Positions 1 through 12,299 of a DNA stretch of 64,000 nucleotides are shown piece after piece (the stretch's first letter is position 1; every line of letters starts with the position of its first letter). The position numbers were made by a program, and so were the translations under genes. The DNA comes from Ceratothoa steindachneri (taxonomy: Eukaryota > Arthropoda > Malacostraca > Isopoda > Cymothoidae): NCBI GenBank assembly GCA_963969495.1, contig OZ018326.1:175683056-175747055 (forward strand), written 5' to 3'. Below the pieces are notes generated by a model, which made no database searches, had not been told where the DNA came from, and saw nothing but the letters and a program-made list of their open reading frames with translations.

Positions 1-760
1 CCTTGTGCGCCAAGGGACCTTGACCTCAAGATTCACCATCACTTGTCCAGAAGAAGGACAATATCCCTTGAGTGCCAAGGTTCGAGCCTTCGTGACGCCG
101 AGTCCACAAGGCTTCTCCTGTTGTTCAGAAAGAGAACAACGTTAGAAAAGCCATTGTTCGTTCGAGCCCGTTGACCAGTTGAGCCCGTTCGCCAAGAAAC
201 GGTTCTCACCCTTCCCCCTTGTTGTTCAGAAGAGAACAAAATTAGAACAGCCATTGTTCTTGAGCCTGTAGACAAGAGACGGTTCTCACCCCCCTGTTGT
301 TCAGAAGAGAACAACGTAGAACAGCCATTGTTCTTCAAGCCGTTCATCGAAAAACGGTTCTAATTCCCAAGACGCCATGTCAGGATCATTTTATTCCCCT
401 CCTTCGGCCGGAACTCGCCAGCGGACCGAAAATTCCTCCACGTCACCTTCCTCTGCACAACAAGTATAAATTACGTAAACCGAACGTTACCTTTGAGTAT
501 TTAACCCTTTTGTTAATTCTATCCTCTGCTTTAAATGGTTTAGCGAACCTTCCCATCTCTTTAACTTTATATTTGTTTTACCTTTTTAAATCTTTTAATC
601 CTCGGATTAGCTCGAGTCCTCACGACCCTTTCTATTCTCTGTTTATGTCAATATTTTCAGTTTGGTGTGTTGTTGATAGTTATTATTAATAAAACTCTAT
701 TTTATTAATGATAGCAATATTATTATCCTTGAGCTCAGTTCCACTTCTTAAGCATATCGA
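1..760 (+). mobile_element. LTR-like unit, left end outside window
   Basis: GC-richer leader (1 to about 450) followed by an AT-rich tail with an AATAAA-type signal near 687. The leader holds tandem hairpin-bearing repeats (separate entry). The same order, structured GC-rich leader then AT-rich tail, recurs in the LTR-like units near 18.3, 40.6 and 52.0 kb. A 130-codon open frame at 297-689 overlaps the repeats and has no recognisable domain, so I treat it as non-coding. No internal domains or partner LTR are visible here, so family and exact limits are unknown. Confidence 0.4.
33..365. repeat. tandem repeats each carrying a short hairpin
   Basis: Four diverged units start near 33, 118, 218 and 294 (spacing about 72-100 bp). 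Each opens with an inverted repeat. In three units it is TTGTTC, a short AGAAGA-like loop, then GAACAA; in the first it is TTGTCC...GGACAA, so one stem pair changed on both sides. The later units also carry GAACA...TGTTC arms and end with an ACGGTTCT block. This looks like a structured LTR leader rather than a simple satellite. Confidence 0.7.
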
Positions 761-1900
761 AGATACATAATATCTGCCAGCCAGACATCCACGCACTCTA
801 AAGATAATTGAGGAAGTTCCCTCAACGAATAGTTATATATGGTATATCGTCGAGAGTCCATTTTACGACAGTGTATATAGCTTGTAAAATCTATTTTAAC
901 CTTGTAAGGGAATAGTCGAATAATTGGTTAACTGACATTCAGTTAATTTGCACTCTGCTTGTATTATAAATCTCCCACACACATAGCAGAAAGGGTTAAC
1001 TTGACCCTATTCTACGACACAGCCTTCAACACTAAACAGCTAACAGCCAATTTGCAACGGTATAACAACTCCAAAAAGCATAATTTATTTCTCTTGAAAA
1101 CGAAGTTCATTCTTCGATACCTAATGTTAGGTTTTCATAAAGTTCCTGGGCATTATTGCTTGGCTGTTTTATATTAGTAGAGGCATATGATAAGGTACAA
1201 TGCCCATGGACTTTGTAACTACTCTGTAGAAACATGACACTAAAAAACTAAATATTTTGGGTTCGAGGCATTACCACTAAAACAGAGAATTATTTATTTT
1301 TGAGCGATTGAAAATTCGGAACGAAACCCCATTCTTTTTGTCCTTTGCCCTCTCACCTGCCACCAAGAATTAGTTGTCACTTAAAATTAAGAGGCGAAAA
1401 ATAACGAGGAGATTTTTAACTTAAAGTTTTTTAATTATATAAATAAGGTGAATAAGAGGGAGTAGGTGAATATATGTCAAAGGTATACAGTTATAGAACC
1501 TCTGTGGTTATTCATGCTCCAGTTGAGATCCCTTGAGGTGGCTGCAACTCCGCAAAGTGGGGAACAAACTTGTTTGTTTGTGCTCTTCTTCTCCTCGCTC
1601 TAACTCACTACCTTGCTTCTTCCTCATCTAGATATGATATGTATCATGGACCATCTAGGTGCCCTCCCGGCTTCAGCGCCTGCAAGAGGATCCGGCTTTT
1701 TATATCTTCCACACACTTTCACTTCCTCCAACTTCAAAGCTTTTTCCGATTTTTTCATGCAATCTTTTGATGAAGATGCCATCGTTAGTTTTTGCTTTAA
1801 TTAAAACAACACTCGCTTCCTCAGGAGATACGATCTTTCTCACAATTTACATTTCCACTAGCAGAGCAGGGATAAAGAAATGCTGGAGAAAGAGGAAAAA
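761..1900. other. AT-rich stretch, nothing recognised
   Basis: Short open frames at 959-1177, 1570-1770, 1613-1804 and 1659-1913 have no domain, no splice context and no codon signal that I can see. I regard them as chance frames. Confidence 0.6.
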
Positions 1901-1904
1901 TGTC

Positions 1905-2300
1905 AAAAGTTAAGTTTGGAAAAAATTAAGATCGGTAGAAGTTGAAAGTGGTAAAGATTGAGCAGTAAATCTTTTGATTCTTGAAAAGTAGGAATGTAAG
2001 ACGTCGATGGTCGAGGTTATGAATGAGAAATGTGGAGTATTAAAAGTAAGGGAGGGCAAAATTTAAGGTTGGGTGTAATATAAGTGGGAAATTTAAACGT
2101 TACAAGGGTAAATTATAGTGGTAAAAATTTAGAGTAGATAAAATTAAGAATAGTATATTTTGGAAATGCTGAAATTAAGAATAGACAAGATCGAGATTAC
2201 TAAAATTTGACGGTGGTAAATATGAAAAGTGTTTATAGTTGAGAGTGGTAAAAGTTTAGAGTAGTAAAAAATGATTGGGGCTTGAATTTAAATATGGTAA
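1905..2300. repeat. degenerate purine-rich minisatellite
   Basis: Imperfect reiterations of a motif like GTGGTAAAAATTTAGAGTA, heavily purine-biased on the plus strand, without a clean period. No coding signal. Confidence 0.35.
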
Positions 2301-4320
2301 AGACCTGTAGAACAAACATCGTAGACCCTATCTTACTCCTGCTTATCATGGCATACGGACAATAAGCATTTGATTTATTTGCGATTAAAAATCCTCCATT
2401 GCTCTAAAGTTGAAGGCACTATGGCGATCTTGGACAAAGGAGCAGCAGTGGTCCGAACGGGATAATCTTTTATTCCACTATCCGCAAATAGGATTAACTG
2501 CTTCAGTGAAGCATTCCATTGGCACGCGTACCTAGTAGAACAAAAGTTATCCTGGTTTATTTTCGATTTTAATTAATGATATTAATGAACCACAGTGACC
2601 TCATGCTCTTTTATCAGAGGTACTATTGCTCGATCAGGCAAACACCCTAAAATCCACTAAAGGCCTGCTCATGAAAAGGGAGGGGAGATAGGAATTATGT
2701 GTTATTCACAATGCTAATAAATACCAATTATATATTTTGAATTAAAACTTTTCAAGGGCTGATAAGGAGAAAAGACATACGGGAATAGAAGGCAGCCGTT
2801 TCCCTAGGATTCGGGGTTGGATCGCTTCCATTATCAGAGTAGTTCATTTCTCTTAATATAAAACTAGACAAGAATATTTTACCATAGGCGATTATTATTC
2901 ATAATTTAATTGTAACTTTGTGCTACCTTAATTAGAAGCATTCGCACTCCTTAGTGACCAATCGCATAGTACCGTCCATTGATGTTTCATTTACATACTA
3001 ATTCTTCGGATTTCTATTTGGACAAATTCTAAACCACTTCATTTAAATATAATCGCACAAATCTGTTTGTTTATCTCAAGCGAACTGATTTACTCCCTGC
3101 TCAAATTAACTCTTAACTTATTAATAATTTGTGTAATTAACATCTCTTAAGTGCATTTTTATTTTATCAGAAATCAGCCAAATTTGCTGATTATATCTCG
3201 TTATTTTTTTCCTTTCTTTTCTTTTCCTTTTTTTCCTTTCTATTGTTTTTTTGCTTTCCCTTACTTTTCTCTTCTTTCCCTTCATTTCATTTCCATCCTT
3301 TCATTTCCTTTCTTTTACTATCCTTCCCTGATTGAATATTGAAACGTTTTATCCATCTCTTTTCTTTTCTTTTCTTTCTTTTCTTTCCTATTACTGATTA
3401 AATATTTATAGATTTTATCCTTCTCTCTCTTTCATTAATCTCCATTTGTCTTAATAATGGCTTTCTATATTCATTTTACTATTCCCCTACTCGGCCTTCA
3501 TTAAAAATTATCCTTTCAGTGATGAGCAACTATGCAATTTAGTCATCACTAGAGGTAAAGCTTAGTGTGTTATATTAAAAAATAATTTCCATTATTCTCC
3601 TTCATTTTCGTCAGACCAGATGCCGTTTGAACCATCGTAGCTGGAACTTTACCATAAGAAACACTGAATCTTGCACAAAAGCTTTCAAAATATATTTTGA
3701 AAACCATCGTTTGCTAAAAAATGGTTTAATTATAGTTTGTGATGTTTGTATAATTACAGTTTAAAACATCATGTTTAATATAGACAACTTGTGCTTAACT
3801 AAAATTATTCAGCCATTTACTTTAAATTTAAATAGAGATTCACGCTCAGCAAATCGTATCCTGGCCATATACATTCAGGTACAGAGCAAACTCAAATTTC
3901 AAATGAATATTTTATTTCTTAATTGGCTTGAAAACTGCCTATTAATTAGCTAATGATGTGCACGGTAAACACTCAATGGAAGCTATGTCTGTGAGAATAA
4001 CGTTCAATATTACTAATATGAAATAATAACCATAATAACATTTCTCCAGGGTAAAATATTTAGATGGGTTTGGATCTTGTTCAACTACCTTTATTATGGT
4101 GAATTTACACGACAATAATCGAATCATTTCCCATTCCTAATTGCACAATCCAGTTCTATTAAATTTCAGACGCACAAATAAATATTTGCATAAGGAATCC
4201 CAGGTTGGTTAGTATAAATAAAGAAGAATAGCTAGCAAAATAGGCGTAGAAAGAGACAAATGGTAGGTTTAGTTAGAAATTGGAACTATCGGGAGTTAAG
4301 CAAACAAACCAAACACATTA
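2301..4320. other. AT-rich stretch with a pyrimidine-rich tract at about 3,195-3,440
   Basis: The tract is CTTTT/CTTTC-rich and creates a spurious F/L/S-rich frame at 3151-3342. Elsewhere there are only short low-complexity frames. No gene, RNA or transposon end was recognised. Confidence 0.55.
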
Positions 4321-4334
4321 TTTAGGTGGAGGTC

Positions 4335-4914
4335 ACCGGAAAAACATTTGTCTTCGAGTTTAACCTTCCTTCAAGTTAGAGGTGAGTTCATCTGAGGTCC
4401 AAAGGCGGTTAAAGGAAGTTGGAGTCTCCTGAATCTTCTCCAGTATCTTGACTGCCATAGCCTTTCTATGCTCCTTATCTGAAGCTGTAAGGGTCTGCTT
4501 GGTCTGTATTCTGTACGAGTAGGCCTTTACATCGATTATTAGTACTCTCTTGCAAATCTCACGGGATATACCGAGGGACTGACTTCGCTTCCGCACAGAG
4601 CGTTTTGGACTCTGCTGAGCTGACTCTCTCACGCTCTCGTCCAGCTCAGCTGTACGCTTCCTTGGGCATTATAAATGGCTTGGACGGTTGTTACTGGCTA
4701 CAATGAGGTTCTCTACTGTCCCAAAGTTCTTGAAGTGGTCCACCCAGTCCTAAATCATGCTCTTGGAGGGAGCTCTTTCACATTCGAACTGATGCACGAA
4801 AGTGTCCTGCACTTTCTTAAACAAGCCTCTCTGGTAGTAACGTCGGAGGCAGTATATTTTTTCCTGGAGCTTACATTAAGATCTTCTTGTGTTTAGAGGC
4901 GTTGCTTCTGTCAT
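4335..4914 (-). pseudogene. Tc1/mariner-like transposase, N-terminal half, broken
   Basis: On the minus strand, joining frames from an ATG at 4914, there is a helix-turn-helix region (RAPSKSMI, then DWVDHFKNFGTVEN) followed by an SPKRSVRKRSQSLGISR block. These match the paired-type DNA-binding region of a Tc1/mariner-related (IS630 superfamily) transposase. The frame 4360-4632 then reaches LWTSDE, equivalent to the first catalytic aspartate region of the DDE/D domain. The sequence fades near 4335, so the C-terminal catalytic half is missing, and several stops and shifts interrupt the N-terminal part. A candidate terminus lies upstream at 4983-5000. It cannot be active. The subfamily is unresolved. 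Confidence 0.65.
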
Positions 4915-4982
4915 CTCCTGCAAAGTAAGGGTGATTAGTGAATGAATAAAGGATATATCACAAAAAGTTTGTACATGCCTGT

Positions 4983-5000
4983 TTTGGGGGGATCACCCTG
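4983..5000. repeat. candidate terminal inverted repeat of the 4.3-kb transposon, next to a TA
   Basis: Read on the minus strand the end is CAGGGTGATCCCCC, followed outward by TA at 5001-5002. CAGGGTG-type ends at TA targets are common in this superfamily. The matching end on the other side was not found, in keeping with truncation near 4330. Confidence 0.45.
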
Positions 5001-5002
5001 TA

Positions 5003-6010
5003 CACCTTAAATATAAGGAATAAAGACGACGTTAATCGATTACTATCACTCTGTTTAAAATCATTTCTCCCGGATAAGGATTTTTCCTCGAGTAAGTGAA
5101 CTCAAGTTTACCTTCTTGTAACATTATCTCCAATGAAAAAAGTGAAACATTTCCGCTAAATAAATTCTACGGGGCCAAGTTTTGAAAAAGTTAATTCTCT
5201 AAACTTTAATTTCGAGTCTCGAGATTAGTTTATTGCATGAATAAACATTTTTAGAGTTTAGAGGAAATTGGTTTATGCCAAATAATAATCATATATTCGA
5301 CTGATAATCACCTAAGTTTCTTAAAACTTTATTATCCTTGGTGAAGTAAGAACTTTCTGCGGAGATAAAAGTGCTCTTATCTAACTCAGGCTGAAATGGT
5401 TTGATTGATTTCTCCTTTAGATATCAAACACATGTAATTTTCCACATAGTTTTGATAGCAATATTTGATGAGATTTATGAGCTACCAAATTTGTGGAACC
5501 AAACCCTCTATAGCATGGTAAAAAATATGAATAAAGCATAAAAATTACCATGTATAATAAAAAATGGAACTTTAAATAACGAAGAAAAGTATAGACCTAG
5601 TAATATTTATATAAATAGGTATTATTAATCTTATTAATCATAACATTATTTTTCACAAATTTAAGGAGGTTAGTTTAATGGAATTTAATTAAATTGAGCA
5701 CCGATACAGCAGAAAAGACCGTAAAAGTAATTAATTAACACTTGCATATTTTAGTGGGAGGTGGGAACTGAAATTTGAAAATTAAGATTTCACTTGTGAA
5801 GAATACGCTTTGTAACTTATCTAAATGATTTTCCTATAAAAATATAATTGCCAAAATCATAAGCTCATGCTACATTGAGTTAGATACTTTTATCTCAACT
5901 GTAAGTATGATAAATTCAAGCCCATGTGGTAGTTCCTTTTTATAAATGAGAGTTTGTCTATTTAGATTAGTGCCGTGTTCTTTTACTGTCGATGGGCTTA
6001 AGTATTTCAG
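5003..6010. other. AT-rich stretch, nothing recognised
   Basis: No open frame over 60 codons, no transposon motif and no clear repeat. Confidence 0.6.
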
Positions 6011-6155
6011 GAGAAAATGTAACTGGATTTATAAAATCCAAAACAATTGACTCTATCGTGGTATTCTTGAGCGGATACCTTCGCTACAGAGAATACAGTC
6101 TACTGACGTCGCTGGCAGCCAGATGGGTGGACCAGCTGCACATGGCTAATTATAG
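6011..6155 (+). CDS. candidate internal exon of an unidentified host gene
   Basis: A 145-bp block is open in one frame for 47 codons and is clearly GC-richer than the surrounding sequence. It is preceded by AGTATTTCAG (acceptor-like, with a weak pyrimidine tract) and followed by GTGAGT, a consensus splice donor. With two bases of split codon at each end, it reads ENVTGFIKSKTIDSIVVFL and continues with RYREYSLLTSLAARWVD. The composition looks like a folded helical protein and not like the transposon relics elsewhere. I do not recognise the family. No neighbouring exon was found, so introns would be long or the block could be a relic. The other two forward frames contain stops. Confidence 0.45.
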
Positions 6156-6419
6156 GTGAGTGTGTGAGGGCATTAATGGTTGGCCGAGGGAAGATTGAAA
6201 TATGAGGTTTCATTTAAGGATATTGAAAGATTTAAAACCAAAAATAAACTTTAATTACAATATTAATGGTAATTATGAAAATGTCTACAAAGGCAAATGA
6301 ATGAGAGAATAATGGCGCTCCCAATGGAATACTAAATCAAATACTAATTAGTTTGACGGAGATAAAAATATTAAGCTTGTTCAAACAGGAAAAATATTAG
6401 TAAACACTGTGGAGTCCAA

Positions 6420-7200
6420 TTAAAGGGTCGGGAGGAGGATATCAGGTGGCGAGGACTAAAGGGGAGATTATCCTCGAAAAGGGGCAAAAGGATTTTACCT
6501 TGGCAGCTTGACCCTTGGTGAGAGGAGCGATTCTTACGAGGCGAGCTACTCTCGACGGATGGATCGGAATTTGCTGGGGCATGAGTAAGGTGATTTCCAG
6601 GCTGGGTAAGACACTCTTAAATTGTGATGAGTAATCTCAGACGAGGTGCAAGGTTTCCTTAACAGGAAGAGAAGAGTAGTTTGCACAACTCATTAAAGCA
6701 AAAGTCGTTTTACAAATTTGCCGATTGACTGTGGCCAAACTCATGACAATCTGTCTAGCCGACAAAACCTAACTCCGAGGTTCAACTCGAGACGAGGAAT
6801 TGTATCTTCGCGAAAGGGTGGGTGGTATTCTCTAGCGAGTAACGTTTGACCTTAGGTTAAATACCTTGCTGACTTCCTCGCTATAAAGCCTTAAGGCATT
6901 GCAGTCTCTTGGGAGCAATTATTGGCGCCAATCTCTTTAAGCCCAGACGAGATAAGACGACCGAGGAAGCTTCTTATCGGGTCGACCCTGTCCTCCAAGC
7001 GGGTGATGGTCGTATAAATGCGTCTCAGCGGGGGATAGGCCGACGAATCAAACACAGGTGTTACCAGCCGCATTGAAGTTTTTCCTACTTGAGAATTGTT
7101 CTCTCTCCTTGAGCTTAGAGATCTAGCTTAGGCCCATGTGATCACTGCTTGAAAGGGTGGGAGGGCTCAAGTTGGACCTTAGGATTCATTTTCTCACAGA
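6420..7200. other. GC-richer block, possible solo LTR
   Basis: The composition contrasts with the AT-rich flanks. A TATAAATG motif at 7,013-7,020 is the only promoter-like signal. The 60-codon minus frame at 6891-7073 has no domain. I found neither a second copy nor target duplications, so the LTR idea rests on composition and likeness to the units at 18.3 and 52.0 kb. Confidence 0.25.
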
Positions 7201-9250
7201 CTCATAGAAAAAAAGCCCAGAACATGGAAAACATAGTATCCACATCAACTTTAATACGAAAAATGCTGAAAGAGGTATAATTAGAAGAGTAATGATGACT
7301 TGAAAAGATTTGGGATAGAAGCAAGTGCTCTTAGAAAATTTCTATTTAAAAGTAACTAATCTTTGTTCAAATTGTTTAACTAGTTTGTGATCAAGGGTTT
7401 TAAAGGCACTTTTTATAACTATTTAAAATATCACTTCTAAATATTCGCTTAGTTTCTTCCTAAAACTTCTCATCCCGTTTTGTCCCTTGGTTTTTATTTT
7501 TTTCTCTTTCCTTTTCGCGAAGAGGGAATGAAATTATCAATGGTGCATTGTTTGAAACAAATTTTGGCTCCTTATACTAACACAGTGTTAGAAGTCTCAT
7601 GACAATGATTGCCGACTTTTATCAAACTTAATTTTGAAATTTCCGCATTTTCCGTCTAATATTTATAAAGTGTGACAAACTTCCAGGAAAAATAATTGTA
7701 GTTTATTGATTTATGCATTTAAAATTATTAAGAAAGGTTGTGCATAGTTGAATATCTATTCACTTCCTTAAATCTTTTACATCTGCTACTTATAAAAACT
7801 GAAGAGGATTAATTATTTAAGTTTGAATAAATACCAACGTGACAAATATACAAAATTATGGAATATTCTGCTTCTTATTTTATTCGATTTGGATATTGTG
7901 TTTAATATGTACATTGTAGCATGAGAAAAAGCATCGGACAAAATAGTTCAAAATATAATTATTTTCCTCTCTAAGAGAATTAGGGGGGCAAATAACTCGG
8001 GCTGATGCGTGACCTTATCGGAAGGAAAAGGGGGGACACAGAGAAGGAAGAAATCTAGGGCGAAGCCCAAGAGGGTCTGGCGATGCTCAAGGATCGGTTC
8101 AAGGCAGGTTAATGAATTCCTAAGAGGTGTTGATGGAAGGTTCAAAGCGTTTTGTGCTGGGCTTAATGGGTGATAAGGTATAGGTTGCTGGATGTTATGG
8201 GATTACATGCGAGTTCTGTGGGTGATTTGGGAAGGGTCTAGAGCTTTTATTTGGGAGAGGGAGGTCGTTAAATCTTGCAGGATTAGGGAAGTACTCAATT
8301 TGTACTAATGGATGGTTCAACAAGTGTTAAGAGAATGCCTCAATATTTATCACAGGATTTCAAGGGGTATTACGTGTTTTAGTGGGTTATTTTTGGGGTA
8401 TCTGGGAGGTCCAAATGGTTGTTACTGAGGGATCAAATGCGATTAATGGCGATGGGCACGGAAGAATGAGTGTAGGAATGGTCTAACTTAGTGGTTTGAT
8501 AAGAATTACTAGATATTATGGGAGGGAAAATTGGTTGTGGGTCATTAACCTAATCGATGTTCAGGAATGCTGCATTAGATGCTCTGAGAAGGGACATTTG
8601 GTATTCAGGGTGACCATTCGTTCCCAAGGAACCAATACATGTTCGAGGGACGGCAAACCTAAACAATCAGAATACGTATTCCTTAAAAGGTTTAGCTACC
8701 TTAGCATCATCTACACACATGGTGAAGTAAAGTGAATGATCACTTGACGGTTAGAAATCATTTTAATCTAATCATAACAATCGAGAATTTACGACGATGG
8801 CAATGGACTGAGTTAGCGCAACTTTGCCCTGAAACTGTCTCCAAGGCTAAATAGTTGCGCTTTTTCCAATAATTTGGCGTTGTAAATTTGAATGTTTTTA
8901 ATCTAATGGCGGAATTTGTCTCTTCCAAATAAAGTATATTATTTTGGAAATAATTCAACTCAGGTTATTTAGGTTATTAGGCAACAATCCAGTGATTCAA
9001 CGTCACTTTTATTCTACTAGTTTATTCGTGCCGCAAAAAATAATGGCATTATTTTAAGTTGGAGCTTTATTTCATTAATTAAAAATGTTTATAAATAAAA
9101 AAAACGCCGCTTTCTCTTTCTAATAAATCACCCTCCTTATGTATATCTATTTTAGTGTCCTTATCTTATCTGTTTTGACAAACTCATTATCAATCCCAAT
9201 ATTTTATAAGACATGAAATGAATAAATTCTGAGTGTATTGTTACATACAT

Positions 9251-9254
<4 letters not shown>
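7201..9254. other. AT-rich stretch, nothing recognised
   Basis: Frames at 7948-8145, 8496-8735 and 8758-8958 are unsupported. The frame at 8496 contains CCIRCSEKGH, which superficially resembles the start of a gag zinc knuckle but lacks the last cysteine and any gag context. Confidence 0.5.
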
Positions 9255-9308
<54 letters not shown>

Positions 9309-9331
9309 TGATATATATATATATATATATA
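9255..9331. repeat. (TA)n microsatellite
   Basis: About 37 TA units interrupted once by ACTG. It creates artificial Tyr-Ile repeats in both strands. Confidence 0.95.
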
Positions 9332-10177
9332 CCCACTGCCATAGATAACGAATACTTTTTTGGTAGATTCACCAAATTTCGGATTCTGCTACTTCCATTG
9401 TTTGCCGCTATGCCCGCCAGGGGGCGATTCCAGTCATTTTTACGATTTACTTTGGCTGAGACGCTGCTGCCATCTTGGAAAGTTTTGAAATCATAAGTTT
9501 ATTGTATTTATTTTCCGTTGTAGTGAAGATGTGGACTCCTGCTATATAAGTGAATAAGTTATAATGTGTGTTAAAAAATGGAAGCCAGCATATAATACAT
9601 ATATATTGCTTAAGGAGGAACGCTATAATGATCTAAAAATTAAAACTTAGCCTAAACCTTACAATGCATGCATTAATTTCTAAAATAACTTAAAATTATA
9701 GCAATAATTACGTAAATAATACACTAATTTAAACTATAGTGCATTTACGCTACAATAAACTTAACTATTATCGAATGATTTTATTATTCATAGTATTGTA
9801 TACGTTTGTAAACAAACGAGGACGATTAGGCATAACAAGATTGCCATGATCTAAAATTCTCAGAAATGACGGCCTTGGACAAATTTTATTATACGGCAAA
9901 AACTCCTCCATTCGGCAAAAATAGTCTAATATATACATTTTTTATTTTGATGTCGTTAACCTTGAATCGGCGCTGATATATCGGTTATCGGCTAATTTGC
10001 ATATCGGTGCAACCCTAAGATATGGTATTGTTTATCCATAGATAACTGTTTATCATAACTGTGATATTAAGAGTCGTGACTACGATACGCAACCTAAACT
10101 ACACCTTCACCGATGCCTTGGGTTGATCAAATCATCTCTGGCGAGTTATTACGGTAAAATTATATTTTATTGTCGTT
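9332..10177. other. AT-rich stretch with a possible hAT-type end near 10,000
   Basis: At 9,970-10,018 the minus strand reads TAGGGTTGCACCGATATGC, with further CGATAT iterations inward. This resembles ends of hAT-superfamily elements and their miniature derivatives. No partner end was found. Confidence 0.25.
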
Positions 10178-10578
10178 TATCATCACTAACTCTATAATTT
10201 AAGAAGGATATTCTTTTGAGTATTTGAATAATAATTTCATATTAATTTGGTAAAGACTTATGTTTTTTTATTAAAGTTATTTTTAATAATTCTTTTATAA
10301 TATCAAAAACCAAATGGTGAAGTTCATAAATAAATAAAAGTATAAAATTTTGCTTAATTTTTAAACCCAAATAGTGAAGTTCAGAAAATTCAGGTATATA
10401 TGTCTTCTTCTATAACTATATTTTAGCGACGTGATATTTTGAATGGTGGGAAATTTAGTTTAGAGTTCCTTTTTAAAATTATTATAATTAGCGAAGTTCA
10501 GAAAATTTTTAAAAATTTAACTATGGCTGCTTTTTTTAGATTTGAAATTTTATTCTTAGTAGCGAAGCCATTGCCTGG
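10178..10578 (-). repeat. dispersed repeat, copy 1 (minus orientation)
   Basis: About 400 bp matches the reverse complement of 15,229-15,615 and 32,265-32,660. Shared landmarks are GCCATGGT/CTATGGC near one end, TCTGAACTTCACC-like and AATTAAGATGAAATTATTATTC blocks, and an end at GAGTTAGTGATGATG. The copies are diverged with many small indels. This copy sits directly upstream of the P-element-like frame, so the repeat could be part of that element. Confidence 0.7.
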
Positions 10579-10656
10579 TAAATTGACTAAACACGGCTTT
10601 AAAGACAACAATAAAATCTCATAAATACTACTGTACTCTTATTTATATGATTACAA

Positions 10657-11204
10657 ATGGTGTATTATTTTGCCAGAAAGGCCCGCAGCCTCCTAAAGTG
10701 TGTTACTTGCAAGGAGGCTCTGCCTGTCAGTGCAGGTGGCCGACCCCGACAAGCTGCCAGAGACTTTAAGAGAGGTAATTGAATTCCAGGACCGCGGCGG
10801 TCTCCTCTACCCCTCAAACGAGTGCATCCACATGGCCATGCTGGCCATGGAAGTCTTCAAGGCAATTACAACAACATTCGAAAGAAGGGCCAAGTTCTTG
10901 GCGGCCTACTCTTCAGAAGAAGTGTTCGTGAGTGTTTACAAGGAAATAATGAGCATTGACTTAGGCATGTTCCTGCTGGACTGTGAAAAGGGTTGCAACC
11001 TGGTCAACACCGTTGTTTCCGCCATCGCTAGGTCCCTTTTCCATGTTATGGGCAAAAATATTGTGTCAAAAGCTAACAGTCATGCCCATGCAAAAGTCAA
11101 AAGAAGAGTCATAAAAAAGAGGTAATCCGGATGCACCCGAGAAAGCTACCAGGAGCAAAATTAACTACAAGAAGAAGAAACTTTCTATTGAGAAAAAGTT
11201 CTAA
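10657..11204 (+). pseudogene. P-element/THAP9-type transposase, C-terminal fragment
   Basis: Starting at ATG 10657 the sequence reads YFARKARSLLKCVTCKEAL, resembling the conserved C-terminal block of P-element and THAP9-like transposases. A frameshift then enters the long frame at 10700-11125, which contains RGGLLYPSNECIHMAMLAME, the other hallmark of that C-terminal domain. A second shift near 11,120 would add a basic KKKK-rich tail ending at the stop at 11202. The THAP zinc finger and catalytic core are absent upstream, where the dispersed repeat lies instead. At least two frameshifts mark it as dead. The family call rests on these blocks alone; a host gene derived from such a transposase is less likely. 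Confidence 0.5.
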
Positions 11205-12295
11205 GTGAATTTAAGTGTGCGTAGCCACTGACATTTGTTATGCAGCTTTATTTTGTAGGGTAGATATTAGAATCCAGGTTAACCATGAAATAGGTTACTA
11301 GTACAGCGTGTCCATAGCTTAGATTCTTACTAGCTATTACTTTATTATACCTATTTCAGAATTATATAGTTGATACTAACCCATGGGCTATGAAAAAGAT
11401 TTAAGGAAATTAAATGCGGAGGTCTAGCTAAATAATACCTAATGGAAATATAATTCTTTGCTAGATTGGTCAGGTGTGGGCCCTAGAGTGATTTCTTCTT
11501 TTTTTCTTTAATTGATGTTACCTACTTTATTTCATTTATTAGAACATACCTTGAAATATGTTTGTAGTTAAATGTAATATACCCATTTTTTCATTACAGT
11601 TTTAATTAGAGATTTTTCCATTTATTTTCTTTTAAGTACCTGTAAAACCTATGAAATTTGGAAATTTAATATTAGTAGACACCCTGTAGTATCTAAAAAA
11701 CCCATTGTACACAGCCTTATTAAATAAAATTGAATTGATTGAATATAACCAAAATCGGTTATAAATATTAGGTTTTTATTTTTTATTTTTCATTAAATAA
11801 GTCACACTTTCGTTCATCATGCCGAATCTGTTTGTCGAATAAAAAATTGACTTCAGTGCTCGAAGTATATTGGTCCCAGGGTGCTTCATGCCAAATTTGG
11901 GGTGAATATCTTTATAAATAAAGAAATGAGACGATTTTTGTTTTTTCCTGGCTAGCCTGACTATGGGATTGCCCGATTTTGAGCTACCAATCAAATATTC
12001 TTTATCTATGCCACCGCAAATCCTAAGTGTGGTCTGCAGAAATGGGTATTTGCGCTACTTTTTGAGGTAAAGCGGTACTTTGGCTCACAAAATGTATATA
12101 TATTATATTAAATATATTATATTACCTGACCATCTTTTCAATTAAAAGTCTATAGAAAACTATAGTTATCTTACCCTTTTGAATAACTAGCGGGACTAGT
12201 GAAAATTCCAGGGAATATATATTTAAGGCTAAAATTTATTTAAAAAATATAAATCGTATACGAATATAAGCTCAGTACATCATGGACACTTAGTT
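11205..12295. other. AT-rich stretch, nothing recognised
   Basis: It may contain the 3' tail of the P-like element, with an AATAAA at about 11,724. The frame at 11776-11994 (minus) has no recognised domain. Confidence 0.5.
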
Positions 12296-12299
12296 ATTA

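Noticed and set aside
297..689. 130-codon plus frame
   Set aside because: Starts inside the hairpin repeats and runs through an LTR-like AT tail; no domain.
8496..8735. Zinc-knuckle-like CCIRCSEKGH in a 79-codon frame
   Set aside because: The final cysteine is missing and there is no gag or pol context.
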